NCBI RefSeq assembly: GCF_029194005.1
Contig: NZ_JARFVA010000003.1
Location: 62,001 to 126,000, forward strand
DNA from: Flagellimonas okinawensis
Lineage (GTDB): Bacteria; Bacteroidota; Bacteroidia; Flavobacteriales; Flavobacteriaceae
Reading direction: 5' to 3'
DNA: 64,000 nt
Of this stretch, positions 45,881 through 53,423 are shown in pieces. Position 1 is the first letter of the stretch, and every line of letters begins with the position of its first letter. The notes under the pieces are model-generated. The model did not search any database. It saw only the letters and a list, made by a program, of their open reading frames with translations, and had not been told where the DNA came from. The position numbers and the translations under genes are program-made.

Positions 45881-46482
45881 TGCGCCACGTATACAACATC
45901 ATCTCATACATCTTCCATCCGTTATTCATACCCATTGGAGGAACGTTAGCGTATTTTATGGTTGCCCCTTATAGTACACTGGAAACCCAGAGCGGTAACA
46001 TCCTTCCCATTTTTATTTTAACGGTCATCATTCCCATTATCTTTTTTTTGATCCTTAAGAACCTAGGTGTTATCCACTCCATCTTTCTCCCAACCATTCA
46101 AGAACGAAAATACCCCCTCTATATAAGCTGTATCATTTTTTTGATGATCTTGTACCAAGTCATACCCAACAATTACGTACACGAGCTCTTTTACTACTTT
46201 ACAGGGCTATTGACGGCCACGAGTGCAACCCTGATTCTTCTGTTCTTCAAATTCAAGACCAGCATGCATCTATTGGGCATGGGAAGTATTTTGACCTTTA
46301 TGGTAGCTTTGAGCATACACTTTGAGATCAACATAACCATTGCCATAAGTCTTTTCACGCTTTTCACGGGCATGGTAGCCACTTCGCGTTTGTACCTTAG
46401 GGCACACACCAAAAATGAATTGCTGATCGGGTTTTTATTGGGTTGTTGCTCCCAGTTGATTATTTTAAAATACTGGCTATAG
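45880..46482 (+). CDS. Hydrophobic membrane protein, possibly PAP2-like phosphatase
   Basis: The 200-residue product has about six hydrophobic segments. The C-terminal SRLYLRAHTKNELLIGFLLG fits the third PAP2 motif (SR, five residues, His, then an acidic residue), and KTSMHLLGMGS could stand for a degenerate second motif (normally PSGH). Whether it is active as a lipid phosphatase is unsure. The ATG overlaps the rpoN stop codon, so the two are translationally coupled. Its 3' end overlaps the converging barrel-protein gene by 6 bases. Confidence 0.65.
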   Translation: MRHVYNIISYIFHPLFIPIGGTLAYFMVAPYSTLETQSGNILPIFILTVIIPIIFFLILKNLGVIHSIFLPTIQERKYPLYISCIIFLMILYQVIPNNYVHELFYYFTGLLTATSATLILLFFKFKTSMHLLGMGSILTFMVALSIHFEINITIAISLFTLFTGMVATSRLYLRAHTKNELLIGFLLGCCSQLIILKYWL

Positions 46483-47178
46483 GATATAGAATATCAAGCC
46501 TATTCTAAGCACATTTAGATCAATGGGATTCCCATTCAATTGCGCATCATCGGTTAAAAGGGAATTCAAACCGTAATATGCGTGGACATTCCAAGTATTA
46601 TACCCAAAATTCAACATTAATCCATATTGCCATTGGTCTATATGGTCATTCGAAAAGGAATCGTTCCAATCTTGCGTCACAAGTTTTGATCTACCGGAAA
46701 ATACATAGCTGAATTTTAATCCTGCATAAACTCTCCAAAATTTATATTCCTCAGCAGTAGAGGTACGCCATCTGACCTCAAAGGGCAGTTCAATGGAGTG
46801 GGTCGCCAATTTACTTCGATTAAAATCATCCAAACCCATAATCTCATAGCTGATCATATTATCTTGCTCTGATGCCACTAGGTTGGAATAATATGCATTG
46901 ATAGCATAGCCCAGTCCTATTCCTACTCCAAAATTTCTTTTCTTGTTAAAAGGAATGTCCTTTATAAAACCCGTTTGAAGGTTATAGGAGAGATTTCGCT
47001 GGTTCAGCTCATCAGGACGCTCGAACAAAACATTATATCCAACACCAATATAAAATTGATCTTCCAAATAGCGTTCATCGACTACCTTAATAGGCTCATC
47101 ATTCCCTTGTGCCATAATATTAACTGACAAAAACAGACAAACAATAAAGAATATGGCTTGGAGCGTTCGTAGCATCAT
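46477..47178 (-). CDS. Outer-membrane beta-barrel (porin-like) protein
   Basis: The 233-residue product has a signal peptide (LQAIFFIVCLFLSVNIMAQ) and then alternating strands typical of an eight-stranded barrel (QFYIGVGYNVLFER, FGVGIGLGYAINAYY, YKFWRVYAGLKFSYVFSG, YGLMLNFGYNTWNVHAYYGL), ending in LRIGLIFYIL with aromatic and hydrophobic residues. It resembles the PorT-type family name often used in Flavobacteriaceae but lacks proof of a gliding or secretion role. It follows the ExbB/ExbD operon, separated by a terminator. Confidence 0.78.
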   Translation of the reverse strand: MMLRTLQAIFFIVCLFLSVNIMAQGNDEPIKVVDERYLEDQFYIGVGYNVLFERPDELNQRNLSYNLQTGFIKDIPFNKKRNFGVGIGLGYAINAYYSNLVASEQDNMISYEIMGLDDFNRSKLATHSIELPFEVRWRTSTAEEYKFWRVYAGLKFSYVFSGRSKLVTQDWNDSFSNDHIDQWQYGLMLNFGYNTWNVHAYYGLNSLLTDDAQLNGNPIDLNVLRIGLIFYIL

Positions 47179-47190
47179 ATGTGTGAATTT

Positions 47191-47228
47191 AAAACAAAAA
47201 ACGCCCCAAATTAAAAATTTGGAGCGTT
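47191..47228 (-). terminator. Terminator of the exbB-exbD operon
   Basis: On the minus strand AACGCTCCAAATT and AATTTGGGGCGTT (13 bp, one G-T pair) have a 3-base loop and are followed by TTTTTGTTTT. It lies directly upstream of the beta-barrel gene, whose ATG is 12 bases beyond. Confidence 0.85.
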
Positions 47229-47251
47229 TCCCACTAAATCTAAGCTATTGC

Positions 47252-47734
47252 CTACTGTAGATTGTTAAAAGCATCACCTTCATAAGTGGTATAATTCACT
47301 TTAAGGGCATTAACTTTTCTCAATTCTTGCTTAATATCGGTAATAAGGCCCATGTTGGCCTCTTTATCAACTTTCAAAGCAGTAGTCAATACATTTTGAA
47401 GTTCTTGCGGTTTTTTTGCACGTTCTGCCAAAATAAATGAACCTACTTCGTCCACATTGGCAAATTTATCATTCAATTGGATTTTTGGTTCTGTTCCAAA
47501 AACCTTTTGATACTCTTGAGTAGGTGTTCCTACATAGATGTAAATAACGCGATCCTTCTTTTCCAACTTCTTGATCTCAGAAGCATTTGGAAGGGTGTTG
47601 GCAACCATTAAAGAACTATCTTTCATCGTGGTTACGGTCATAAAGAAGAACAGTAGCATGAAAACGATATCCGGCAACGAAGCCGTAGACACCGCTGGCA
47701 AATCTCCATCCTTCTTTTTGGTAAACTTAGCCAT
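47252..47734 (-). CDS. exbD: ExbD/TolR-family proton-channel subunit (second copy)
   Basis: ExbD works with ExbB to use the proton gradient to energise TonB. The 160-residue protein has one membrane helix at about 20-40 with the essential Asp in SLPDIVFMLLFFFMTVT, followed by a periplasmic domain (VIYIYVGTPTQ, LITDIKQELRKVNALKVNYT). It is 12 bases downstream of the first exbD copy and ends at the operon terminator. Confidence 0.92.
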   Translation of the reverse strand: MAKFTKKKDGDLPAVSTASLPDIVFMLLFFFMTVTTMKDSSLMVANTLPNASEIKKLEKKDRVIYIYVGTPTQEYQKVFGTEPKIQLNDKFANVDEVGSFILAERAKKPQELQNVLTTALKVDKEANMGLITDIKQELRKVNALKVNYTTYEGDAFNNLQ

Positions 47735-47746
47735 TTTAAATATAGT

Positions 47747-48355
47747 TTAATTGGTTGTTGTTTCGGCCTCGGAAAGCTTCTGTGGGAACATATCTTGGAT
47801 ACGCTTCACTTTGTCTTTGAGGTCATCTCTAACATTTGACGGGGTTTCTGGATTAAGGTACTCAGCCTCCATATCCGTAAAGTCCCTACCGAACAAACGT
47901 TGTGCTTCGCGGTTACGCAAGTCGTTATATGCACCTACCAATTCGTTCTGAACTGTAATGTATGTGCTGTACTTGGTTTCCCTATCGTTCTTTAACGATA
48001 TGATCGCTTTTGCTGGATTATCAGATGAACCTGGGTCCTTTCTTCCTTTACAGTAAGTACAAGTACCGTCAGCACCATTTTCAAGAAACTTTGTTGCAGC
48101 CTCTCTCAAATCGCTTATTTCCATCAGTTGATCTTCTACCAAAAGTTGACCATTCCTGTTGATGTTAACAGTAAAAATGTTTTTCTGCTTGATCACAGGC
48201 GGTTCTTCATTTGGCGGCTCAAACGGCGGCAACATACGATCCAGACCTGCATCGGTTTCAATGGTGGTGGTCACCAAGAAAAAGATAAGCAAGAGGAAAG
48301 CGATATCCGCCATGGAGCCGGCATTTACTTCCGGTGCTCCTTTTCTTCTAGGCAT
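47747..48355 (-). CDS. exbD: ExbD/TolR-family proton-channel subunit with CxxC-containing insert
   Basis: The 202-residue protein begins MPRRKGAPEVNAGSMADIAF with the membrane Asp in SMADIAFLLLIFFLVTT. Its periplasmic part is longer than in the second copy and carries TCTYCKGRKDPGSSDNP, a CxxC pair in an insert that could bind metal or form a disulfide. The C-terminal 60 residues are charged and helical (DDLKDKVKRIQDMFPQKLSE). Two different ExbD copies next to each other probably form a heteromeric channel part. Confidence 0.92.
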   Translation of the reverse strand: MPRRKGAPEVNAGSMADIAFLLLIFFLVTTTIETDAGLDRMLPPFEPPNEEPPVIKQKNIFTVNINRNGQLLVEDQLMEISDLREAATKFLENGADGTCTYCKGRKDPGSSDNPAKAIISLKNDRETKYSTYITVQNELVGAYNDLRNREAQRLFGRDFTDMEAEYLNPETPSNVRDDLKDKVKRIQDMFPQKLSEAETTTN

Positions 48356-48366
48356 AATAAAACTTT

Positions 48367-48804
48367 TTACTTAACAAACATTCTTTTCAAACCTGGAAAT
48401 ACCATAAGAACTACTGCAAGTGCAGTTAGGATGAAGAATACATTCAATCCCATTCCAATGTTTTTCACAGTTCCCTCCGTGGTCTCGATGCCTCTATCGG
48501 ACATTGTTTCAACCACAGCCATGTTATCAGAAGAAATACCGTAAGATATCGCTACCACGATGGCCAGGCCACCTATAGCGAAAAGGGCTTTCTTCAAGCT
48601 TCCCTTTGTGGAAAACAATTTTGCAAATCCAAATACCACTGATGTGATAACGGCGATAGCCAAAAGGATGTACATAATGATGAACATGAAGTTCATGGCG
48701 CCACTGTTGATGGCTCCTGGATCATCGGCGGACGGAAGGGAGAACCAAAGAACGGCAGCAACCAATCCGATGACGATGAGTAATATTTTTACTATTTTAT
48801 TCAT
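48367..48804 (-). CDS. Conserved membrane protein of the exbB-exbD operon
   Basis: I recognise only the context: 145 residues with four hydrophobic segments (about 5-21, 38-62, 72-92, 115-140), encoded between exbB and exbD in many Bacteroidota. No catalytic motif is visible. It may be an accessory subunit of the proton channel. Spacing to both neighbours (26 and 11 bases) supports co-transcription. Confidence 0.8.
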   Translation of the reverse strand: MNKIVKILLIVIGLVAAVLWFSLPSADDPGAINSGAMNFMFIIMYILLAIAVITSVVFGFAKLFSTKGSLKKALFAIGGLAIVVAISYGISSDNMAVVETMSDRGIETTEGTVKNIGMGLNVFFILTALAVVLMVFPGLKRMFVK

Positions 48805-48830
48805 GATTCTCGATAGTTTTTAATTCGTAA

Positions 48831-49559
48831 TTATTTCTTGTGGGCAGCCAACATATCAATCAAAGCAATTGAGCTGTCTTCCATATCGTTTACGATACTA
48901 TCGATTTTAGCAATAATATAGTTGTAGAAAATTTGAAGGATAATCGCTGTAATCAAACCGAATACAGTTGTCAACAACGCTACCTGGATATCACCTGCGA
49001 TCAAAGATGCACTCAAGTTACCTACAGCAGCAATTTTCTGGAAGGCCTGAATCATACCGATTACCGTACCCATGAACCCAAGCATGGGAGCAATAGCGAT
49101 AAACAAAGACAACCAAGAAACGTTTTTCTCCAATTGACCCATTTGAACACCACCATAAGCTACAACAGCTTTTTCAGCGGACTCCAATCCTTCGTCAACT
49201 CTATCCAAACCTTGGTAGTAGATAGAAGCAACAGGTCCTTTTGTATTTCTACAAACTTCTTTAGCAGCTTCAACACCACCTGAAGCCAAAGCGTCTTCTA
49301 CTTGTTGCTTCAATTTAGTGGAATTTGTAGTTGCCAAATTCAAATAGATGATTCTTTCGATGGCTACGGCCAATCCCAAGATCAAACAAAGAAGTACGAT
49401 ACCCATGAAGGCAGGACCCCCCTGGATGAATTGTTCTTTCAATACTTGGGTGAAACCTTTGCTGGCTTCAGCGTCTTCTTGCAACATTGCTGCAGATGCA
49501 GTTGTAGTTCCCATCACAAACATTCCGGCAGCAGCCAGAGTAAAGGATATTTTTTTCAT
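48831..49559 (-). CDS. exbB: ExbB/TolQ/MotA-family proton-channel protein
   Basis: The 242-residue protein has a signal-like N-terminus (MKKISFTLAAAGMFVMGTTT), then a helix (GGPAFMGIVLLCLILGLAVA), a cytoplasmic region and the conserved two-helix part (FIAIAPMLGFMGTVIGMIQA, GDIQVALLTTVFGLITAIIL). These match ExbB. It is the first gene of the operon exbB-membrane protein-exbD-exbD. TAAATTTA, just upstream on the minus strand, is a possible -7 box. Confidence 0.93.
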   Translation of the reverse strand: MKKISFTLAAAGMFVMGTTTASAAMLQEDAEASKGFTQVLKEQFIQGGPAFMGIVLLCLILGLAVAIERIIYLNLATTNSTKLKQQVEDALASGGVEAAKEVCRNTKGPVASIYYQGLDRVDEGLESAEKAVVAYGGVQMGQLEKNVSWLSLFIAIAPMLGFMGTVIGMIQAFQKIAAVGNLSASLIAGDIQVALLTTVFGLITAIILQIFYNYIIAKIDSIVNDMEDSSIALIDMLAAHKK

Positions 49560-49636
49560 TTTACTTAAACTTAAATTTAGTTAGTTAATAATATAAAGAT
49601 ATAAAAATTTTACAATTGAAAAATTAAAATACCTAG

Positions 49637-49724
49637 CAGAGAGGAAGGGATTCGAACCCTCGATACACTTTTGGTGTATACACACTTTCCAGGCGTGCGC
49701 CTTCGACCACTCGGCCACCTCTCT
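49637..49724 (-). tRNA. tRNA-Ser (anticodon GGA)
   Basis: On the minus strand the acceptor arms AGAGAGG and CCTCTCT pair. The anticodon arm CACGC-CTGGAAA-GTGTG gives GGA, the long variable arm (TATACACCAAAAGTGTATC) is typical of serine tRNA, and the T arm has GGTTCGAATCC. The discriminator is G. Length is 88 bases. Confidence 0.95.
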
Positions 49725-49790
49725 ATTGTTTCATTTAGGGCGACCAATAAACAAAAAAATAATCAGTTATAGAAATTTGAAGCGTTAATT

Positions 49791-50822
49791 TTACACCATT
49801 TCACCACGAAGTGGTGTCTCGAAAATTGTCTTGAACAATTTGGCGGGAACCCCCGTCCCCAATAGGTACATCGCCTTAACGATTGCCGCCTCGGTTGTAA
49901 TATCCTTGCCGTTAACCAGTTGCATCTCCTTAAGCTTTTCGCTGGTTTCGTAATGCCCCATAAAAACACTGCCACCGGAACATTGTGTAACATTAATTAT
50001 GTGCAATCCATTTTCCACGGCATTTTTAAGAGCATTCAAAAACCATTCATCCATTGGAGCGTTCCCTGCACCGTAGGTTTCCAAAACCAGTGCTTTTAAA
50101 TCGGGGATTCCCAGCACCGATTGCAGTACATTTTCACCAAGTCCGGGAAACAATTTCAGAATCGCCACACGATTGTCCATTTTTTTATGAACCTGTAGCG
50201 ATTTGTTCTTGGTCACTTTTTTGATCAAATAATTCTGGTGCACCTTTAAATGAACACCGGATTCGACCAAAGGTGGGTAGTTCAAGGAAGCAAAAGCCTC
50301 AAAATGCTCTGCATTTATCTTGGTGGTTCTATTGGCGCGGTACAGTTTGTACTCAAAGTACAGCCCCACCTCCTGCACTACTGGTTTCCCTTTTTTCTGT
50401 AGGGCGGCAATTTCAATGGAAGTGATCAGATTCTCTTTGGCATCGGTACGCAAATCCCCGATGGGAAGTTGTGAACCTGTAAAGATTACGGGCTTCTCCA
50501 GATTTTCCAACATAAAACTCAAGGCAGAAGCGGAATAACTCATGGTATCACTGCCATGCAGCACCACAAAACCATCGTTATCATGATAATGCTCCTCTAT
50601 GATCGAAGCGATAACTGCCCAATACCTAGGATTCATATTGGAGGAATCTATGGGATCATCGAAAGAAACTCCTCTTAAGTTACAGTCTAGCTGCTTTAGT
50701 TCCGGAATGTTTTTTACAAGCTCATCAAAATTGAACGCTTTTAGGGTACCGGTTTTATAATCCTTTACCATACCTATGGTACCTCCCGTGTAAATCAGCA
50801 ATATGTTGGACTTTTTTTTCAT
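49791..50822 (-). CDS. ansA: Type I L-asparaginase
   Basis: This enzyme hydrolyses asparagine to aspartate and ammonia in the cytoplasm. The 343-residue protein has LLIYTGGTIGMVKDY, with the catalytic Thr, and VVLHGSDTMSYSASALSFML, where HGSDT replaces the usual HGTDT with a conservative change. VIFTGSQLPI and KALVLETYGAGNAP complete the family set. No signal peptide is present. The gene starts 3 bases after tatD, so the pair is likely one operon. Confidence 0.93.
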   Translation of the reverse strand: MKKKSNILLIYTGGTIGMVKDYKTGTLKAFNFDELVKNIPELKQLDCNLRGVSFDDPIDSSNMNPRYWAVIASIIEEHYHDNDGFVVLHGSDTMSYSASALSFMLENLEKPVIFTGSQLPIGDLRTDAKENLITSIEIAALQKKGKPVVQEVGLYFEYKLYRANRTTKINAEHFEAFASLNYPPLVESGVHLKVHQNYLIKKVTKNKSLQVHKKMDNRVAILKLFPGLGENVLQSVLGIPDLKALVLETYGAGNAPMDEWFLNALKNAVENGLHIINVTQCSGGSVFMGHYETSEKLKEMQLVNGKDITTEAAIVKAMYLLGTGVPAKLFKTIFETPLRGEMV

Positions 50823-50825
50823 AGG

Positions 50826-51593
50826 TCAGATCCCGAATATTTCCTTTGAATTTTCCGTGGTAATCGATGCAATCTCTTCCTCTGAAACACCATAGATATC
50901 AGATAGTTTTTCCAGTACCTTGATGATGTAAGCGCTCTCATTTCGTTTTCCTCGATAAGGCGTCGGTGCCAAATATGGGGCATCGGTCTCCAAAACAATA
51001 TGTTTAAGATCAATCTCACCTAAAAATTTATCGATTTTACCATTTTTAAAGGTGGCCACTCCCCCAATCCCCAACTTCATATTGTAAGATATGGCCTTAT
51101 GCGCCTGTTCCAATGTTCCCGTAAAACAATGGAAAATCCCAAAGAGATCCTCTCCTTTTTCCTGTTCCAGCACTTCGAACACTTCTTCAAAAGCATCCCG
51201 GCAATGAATTACAATGGGCAATTTGTATTTTTTGGCCAACCTGATCTGATAAGCAAAAGCTTCCTGTTGTTCCTTTAAAAAAGACTTGTCCCAATAAAGG
51301 TCCACACCTATTTCACCAACGGCATAGAACTTTTTCTTAGCCAACCATTCCTCCACATGGGCCAACTCTTCCTTGTAATTTTCCTTGACATGGGTCGGAT
51401 GCAATCCCATCATCAAAAAAACATTGTCAGGATAATCGGACTCCAGATCCAGCATGGATTGGGTGTAAGTGGAATCGATAGCTGGAATAAAAAAGCGCTC
51501 CACCCCTGCATCCAGGGCACGCTGCATCATTTTACCCCTATCTTCTTCAAAAGCCTCACTGTATAAATGAGTATGTGTATCGGTTACAATCAT
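50826..51593 (-). CDS. tatD: TatD-family metal-dependent hydrolase (DNase)
   Basis: TatD proteins are TIM-barrel metallonucleases involved in DNA repair or breakdown. The 255-residue product has all ligands: IVTDTHTHLYSE, AVGEIGVDLYWD, VIHCRDAFEEV, FHCFTG and VLETDAPYLAPTPYRG. The N-terminal MIVTDTHTHL contains metal ligands, so the start at 51593 cannot move inwards. The promoter -7 box ends only 4 bases before it, suggesting a leaderless transcript. ansA follows after 3 bases. Confidence 0.94.
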   Translation of the reverse strand: MIVTDTHTHLYSEAFEEDRGKMMQRALDAGVERFFIPAIDSTYTQSMLDLESDYPDNVFLMMGLHPTHVKENYKEELAHVEEWLAKKKFYAVGEIGVDLYWDKSFLKEQQEAFAYQIRLAKKYKLPIVIHCRDAFEEVFEVLEQEKGEDLFGIFHCFTGTLEQAHKAISYNMKLGIGGVATFKNGKIDKFLGEIDLKHIVLETDAPYLAPTPYRGKRNESAYIIKVLEKLSDIYGVSEEEIASITTENSKEIFGI

Positions 51594-51597
51594 ATCG

Positions 51598-51627
51598 CAA
51601 AAATAGGCTTATCTTAGATGTCCCAAA
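51598..51627 (-). promoter_or_regulatory. Promoter of tatD-ansA
   Basis: On the minus strand TTTG (51624-51627), 18 bases, then TATTTTTG (51598-51605) matches the full consensus. Transcription should start 4-5 bases later, at or next to the ATG of tatD (A at 51593). Confidence 0.65.
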
Positions 51628-51669
51628 ACTTTGTTCCCTATTAAAGATTCCGCAAGAGCATATTTCCAA

Positions 51670-52110
51670 ATGACATCACTCAAAAAATTCCTGAAATCCA
51701 AGGACTACATCAAAATACCTTTGGTATTGACCGAAACCAACCACTTTGAACTTGTAGCCAGCATAAATGGTGTAACTGGAAAGTTTATCCTGGATACCGG
51801 TGCGTCCAACACTTGCGTGGGAATGGACAAAATCGAATTTTTTGATATGGTCTCCGAGGCAACCGAAATAAAAGCGGCAGGTGCAGGCGCAACAGAAATG
51901 GACACTATGATATCCAATAAGAACAAATTGGAAATCGGGAAATGGAAAAAGAAAAAACAGAAGGTCGTTCTTTTTGACCTCACCCACGTAAACCAAGCCC
52001 TTATTGCCCACAATGCCTTGCCAGTTGATGGGATTATTGGTGCCGACGTGTTAAAAAAAGCAAAGGCCGTTATCGACTACAATAAAAAATGCCTCTACTT
52101 AAAAAAGTAA
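51670..52110 (+). CDS. Retropepsin-like aspartic protease
   Basis: The 146-residue product has the single-domain pepsin-like pattern: FELVASINGVTGKFILDTGA with the catalytic Asp of DTGAS, and later PVDGIIGADVLKKAKAVIDY, matching the second hydrophobic-Gly motif. Such short aspartic proteases act as dimers. No signal peptide is seen, so it is probably cytoplasmic. The ATG at 51670 fits the family start (SLKKFLKSKDYIKIPLVLTE); a TTG further up was not used. Substrate unknown. Its 3' end contains a terminator hairpin. Confidence 0.85.
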   Translation: MTSLKKFLKSKDYIKIPLVLTETNHFELVASINGVTGKFILDTGASNTCVGMDKIEFFDMVSEATEIKAAGAGATEMDTMISNKNKLEIGKWKKKKQKVVLFDLTHVNQALIAHNALPVDGIIGADVLKKAKAVIDYNKKCLYLKK

Positions 52111-52117
52111 AGGCATT
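52088..52117. terminator. Terminator shared by the protease gene and sucAB
   Basis: AATGCCT-CT-ACTT and AAGT-AA-AGGCATT form a stem with a small internal loop. On the minus strand TTTTTTATT follows, so it terminates sucA-sucB. It overlaps the last codons of the converging protease gene. Confidence 0.65.
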
Positions 52118-52133
52118 AGTTTATAGATTTCTC

Positions 52134-52162
52134 GGTATCGCTTCGACTTCGTTCAGCGATCC
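52134..52162. repeat. Degenerate REP-like hairpin
   Basis: ATCGCT (52137-52142) and AGCGAT (52155-52160) enclose TCGACTTCGTTC, which resembles the core TCGACTGCGCTC of the repeats at 29573-33007. It lies between the protease gene and sucB. Confidence 0.45.
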
Positions 52163-52180
52163 TTCAATTTAATATTTAGA

Positions 52181-53401
52181 TTATAGCTCCAACGCTTTTT
52201 TCACGTTTCCGTCCATCAACAATTCTTCTGGACTTTCCAAAGCTTCTTTTACGGCTACCAAGAACCCAACGGATTCTTTACCATCAATAATTCGGTGGTC
52301 ATAAGAAAGCGCTACGTACATAACAGGTGCAATGGCAATGGCCCCATCCCTAACTATGGCTCGCTCCACAATGTTGTGCATTCCCAGGATTCCACTTTGC
52401 GGTGGATTAATGATCGGTGTTGACAACATGGAACCAAATACACCACCGTTGGTAATGGTAAAGGTACCTCCTGTCATTTCATCAACAGTTATTTCACCTT
52501 CCCTTGCTCGGATGGCCAAACGTTTTACTTCTGATTCTATGCCTCGGAACGTTAGGTTCTCAGCATTCCTGATTACGGGAACCATCAAACCTTTTGGTCC
52601 AGAAACTGCTATACTGATATCACAGAATTCATAGGTGATCATTTCCTTGCCATCTATCATCGAGTTAACGGCAGGATACATTTCCAAAGCGCGAATTACA
52701 GCTTTGGTAAAGAAGGACATAAACCCAAGACTAACACCATGTTTGTTCTTGAACTCCTCTTTGTACTGGCTTCGCAATTCAAATATAGCCGACATGTCCA
52801 CTTCGTTGAAAGTGGTCAACATGGCGGTCTCGTTCTTTGCCGCCACCAATCTTTCCGCCACCTTTCTGCGCAACATGGACAATTTGGAACGGCTCTCGCC
52901 ACGATTGCCACCGGTCGGGGTCCCCATGGAAGGAACCGCCTTCACTGCATCATCTTTGGTGATACGTCCATCTTTTCCGCTTCCTGAAACGGATGATGGC
53001 TCTATTCCTTTTTCGTCCAATATTTTCTTGGCCGCTGGAGATGGAGTACCTGAAGCATAGGTTTCTTTCTTGGCCTCCTCCTTCTTTGGCGTTTCTTTCT
53101 TTGGCTCTTCCTTTTTAGGCTCCTCTTTTTTCTTGGAACCGGCAGATGCCCCTTCAGGTTTTTCTGCACTGGTATCGATAAGGCAAACTACCTCGCCCAC
53201 GGCCACGGCATCTCCCACCTCGGCCTTAAGGGTAATAATTCCGCTCTCCTCTGCGGGAAGCTCCAATGTTGCCTTGTCCGAGTCAACCTCGGCTATGGCT
53301 TGGTCCTTTTCCACATAATCTCCATCCTCTACCAACCACTCGGCGATTTCTACCTCTGTAATGGATTCCCCCGGTGAGGGAACTTTCATTTCTAAAACCA
53401 T
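52181..53401 (-). CDS. sucB: 2-oxoglutarate dehydrogenase E2 (dihydrolipoyl succinyltransferase)
   Basis: E2 is the core of the 2-oxoglutarate dehydrogenase complex and passes the succinyl group to CoA. The 406-residue protein has one lipoyl domain (residues 1-76, lipoyl Lys in EVDSDKATLELPA), a Lys/Glu/Pro-rich linker (KKEEPKKEEPKKETPKKEEA), the E1/E3-binding domain (SPAAKKILDEKGIEPSSVSG) and the catalytic domain ending in VALSYDHRIIDGKESVGFLV, with the active-site His. It lies 22 bases after sucA. E3 (lpd) is not in this window. Confidence 0.96.
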   Translation of the reverse strand: MVLEMKVPSPGESITEVEIAEWLVEDGDYVEKDQAIAEVDSDKATLELPAEESGIITLKAEVGDAVAVGEVVCLIDTSAEKPEGASAGSKKKEEPKKEEPKKETPKKEEAKKETYASGTPSPAAKKILDEKGIEPSSVSGSGKDGRITKDDAVKAVPSMGTPTGGNRGESRSKLSMLRRKVAERLVAAKNETAMLTTFNEVDMSAIFELRSQYKEEFKNKHGVSLGFMSFFTKAVIRALEMYPAVNSMIDGKEMITYEFCDISIAVSGPKGLMVPVIRNAENLTFRGIESEVKRLAIRAREGEITVDEMTGGTFTITNGGVFGSMLSTPIINPPQSGILGMHNIVERAIVRDGAIAIAPVMYVALSYDHRIIDGKESVGFLVAVKEALESPEELLMDGNVKKALEL

Positions 53402-53423
53402 TCTATTATAGTTTATACTTGAA

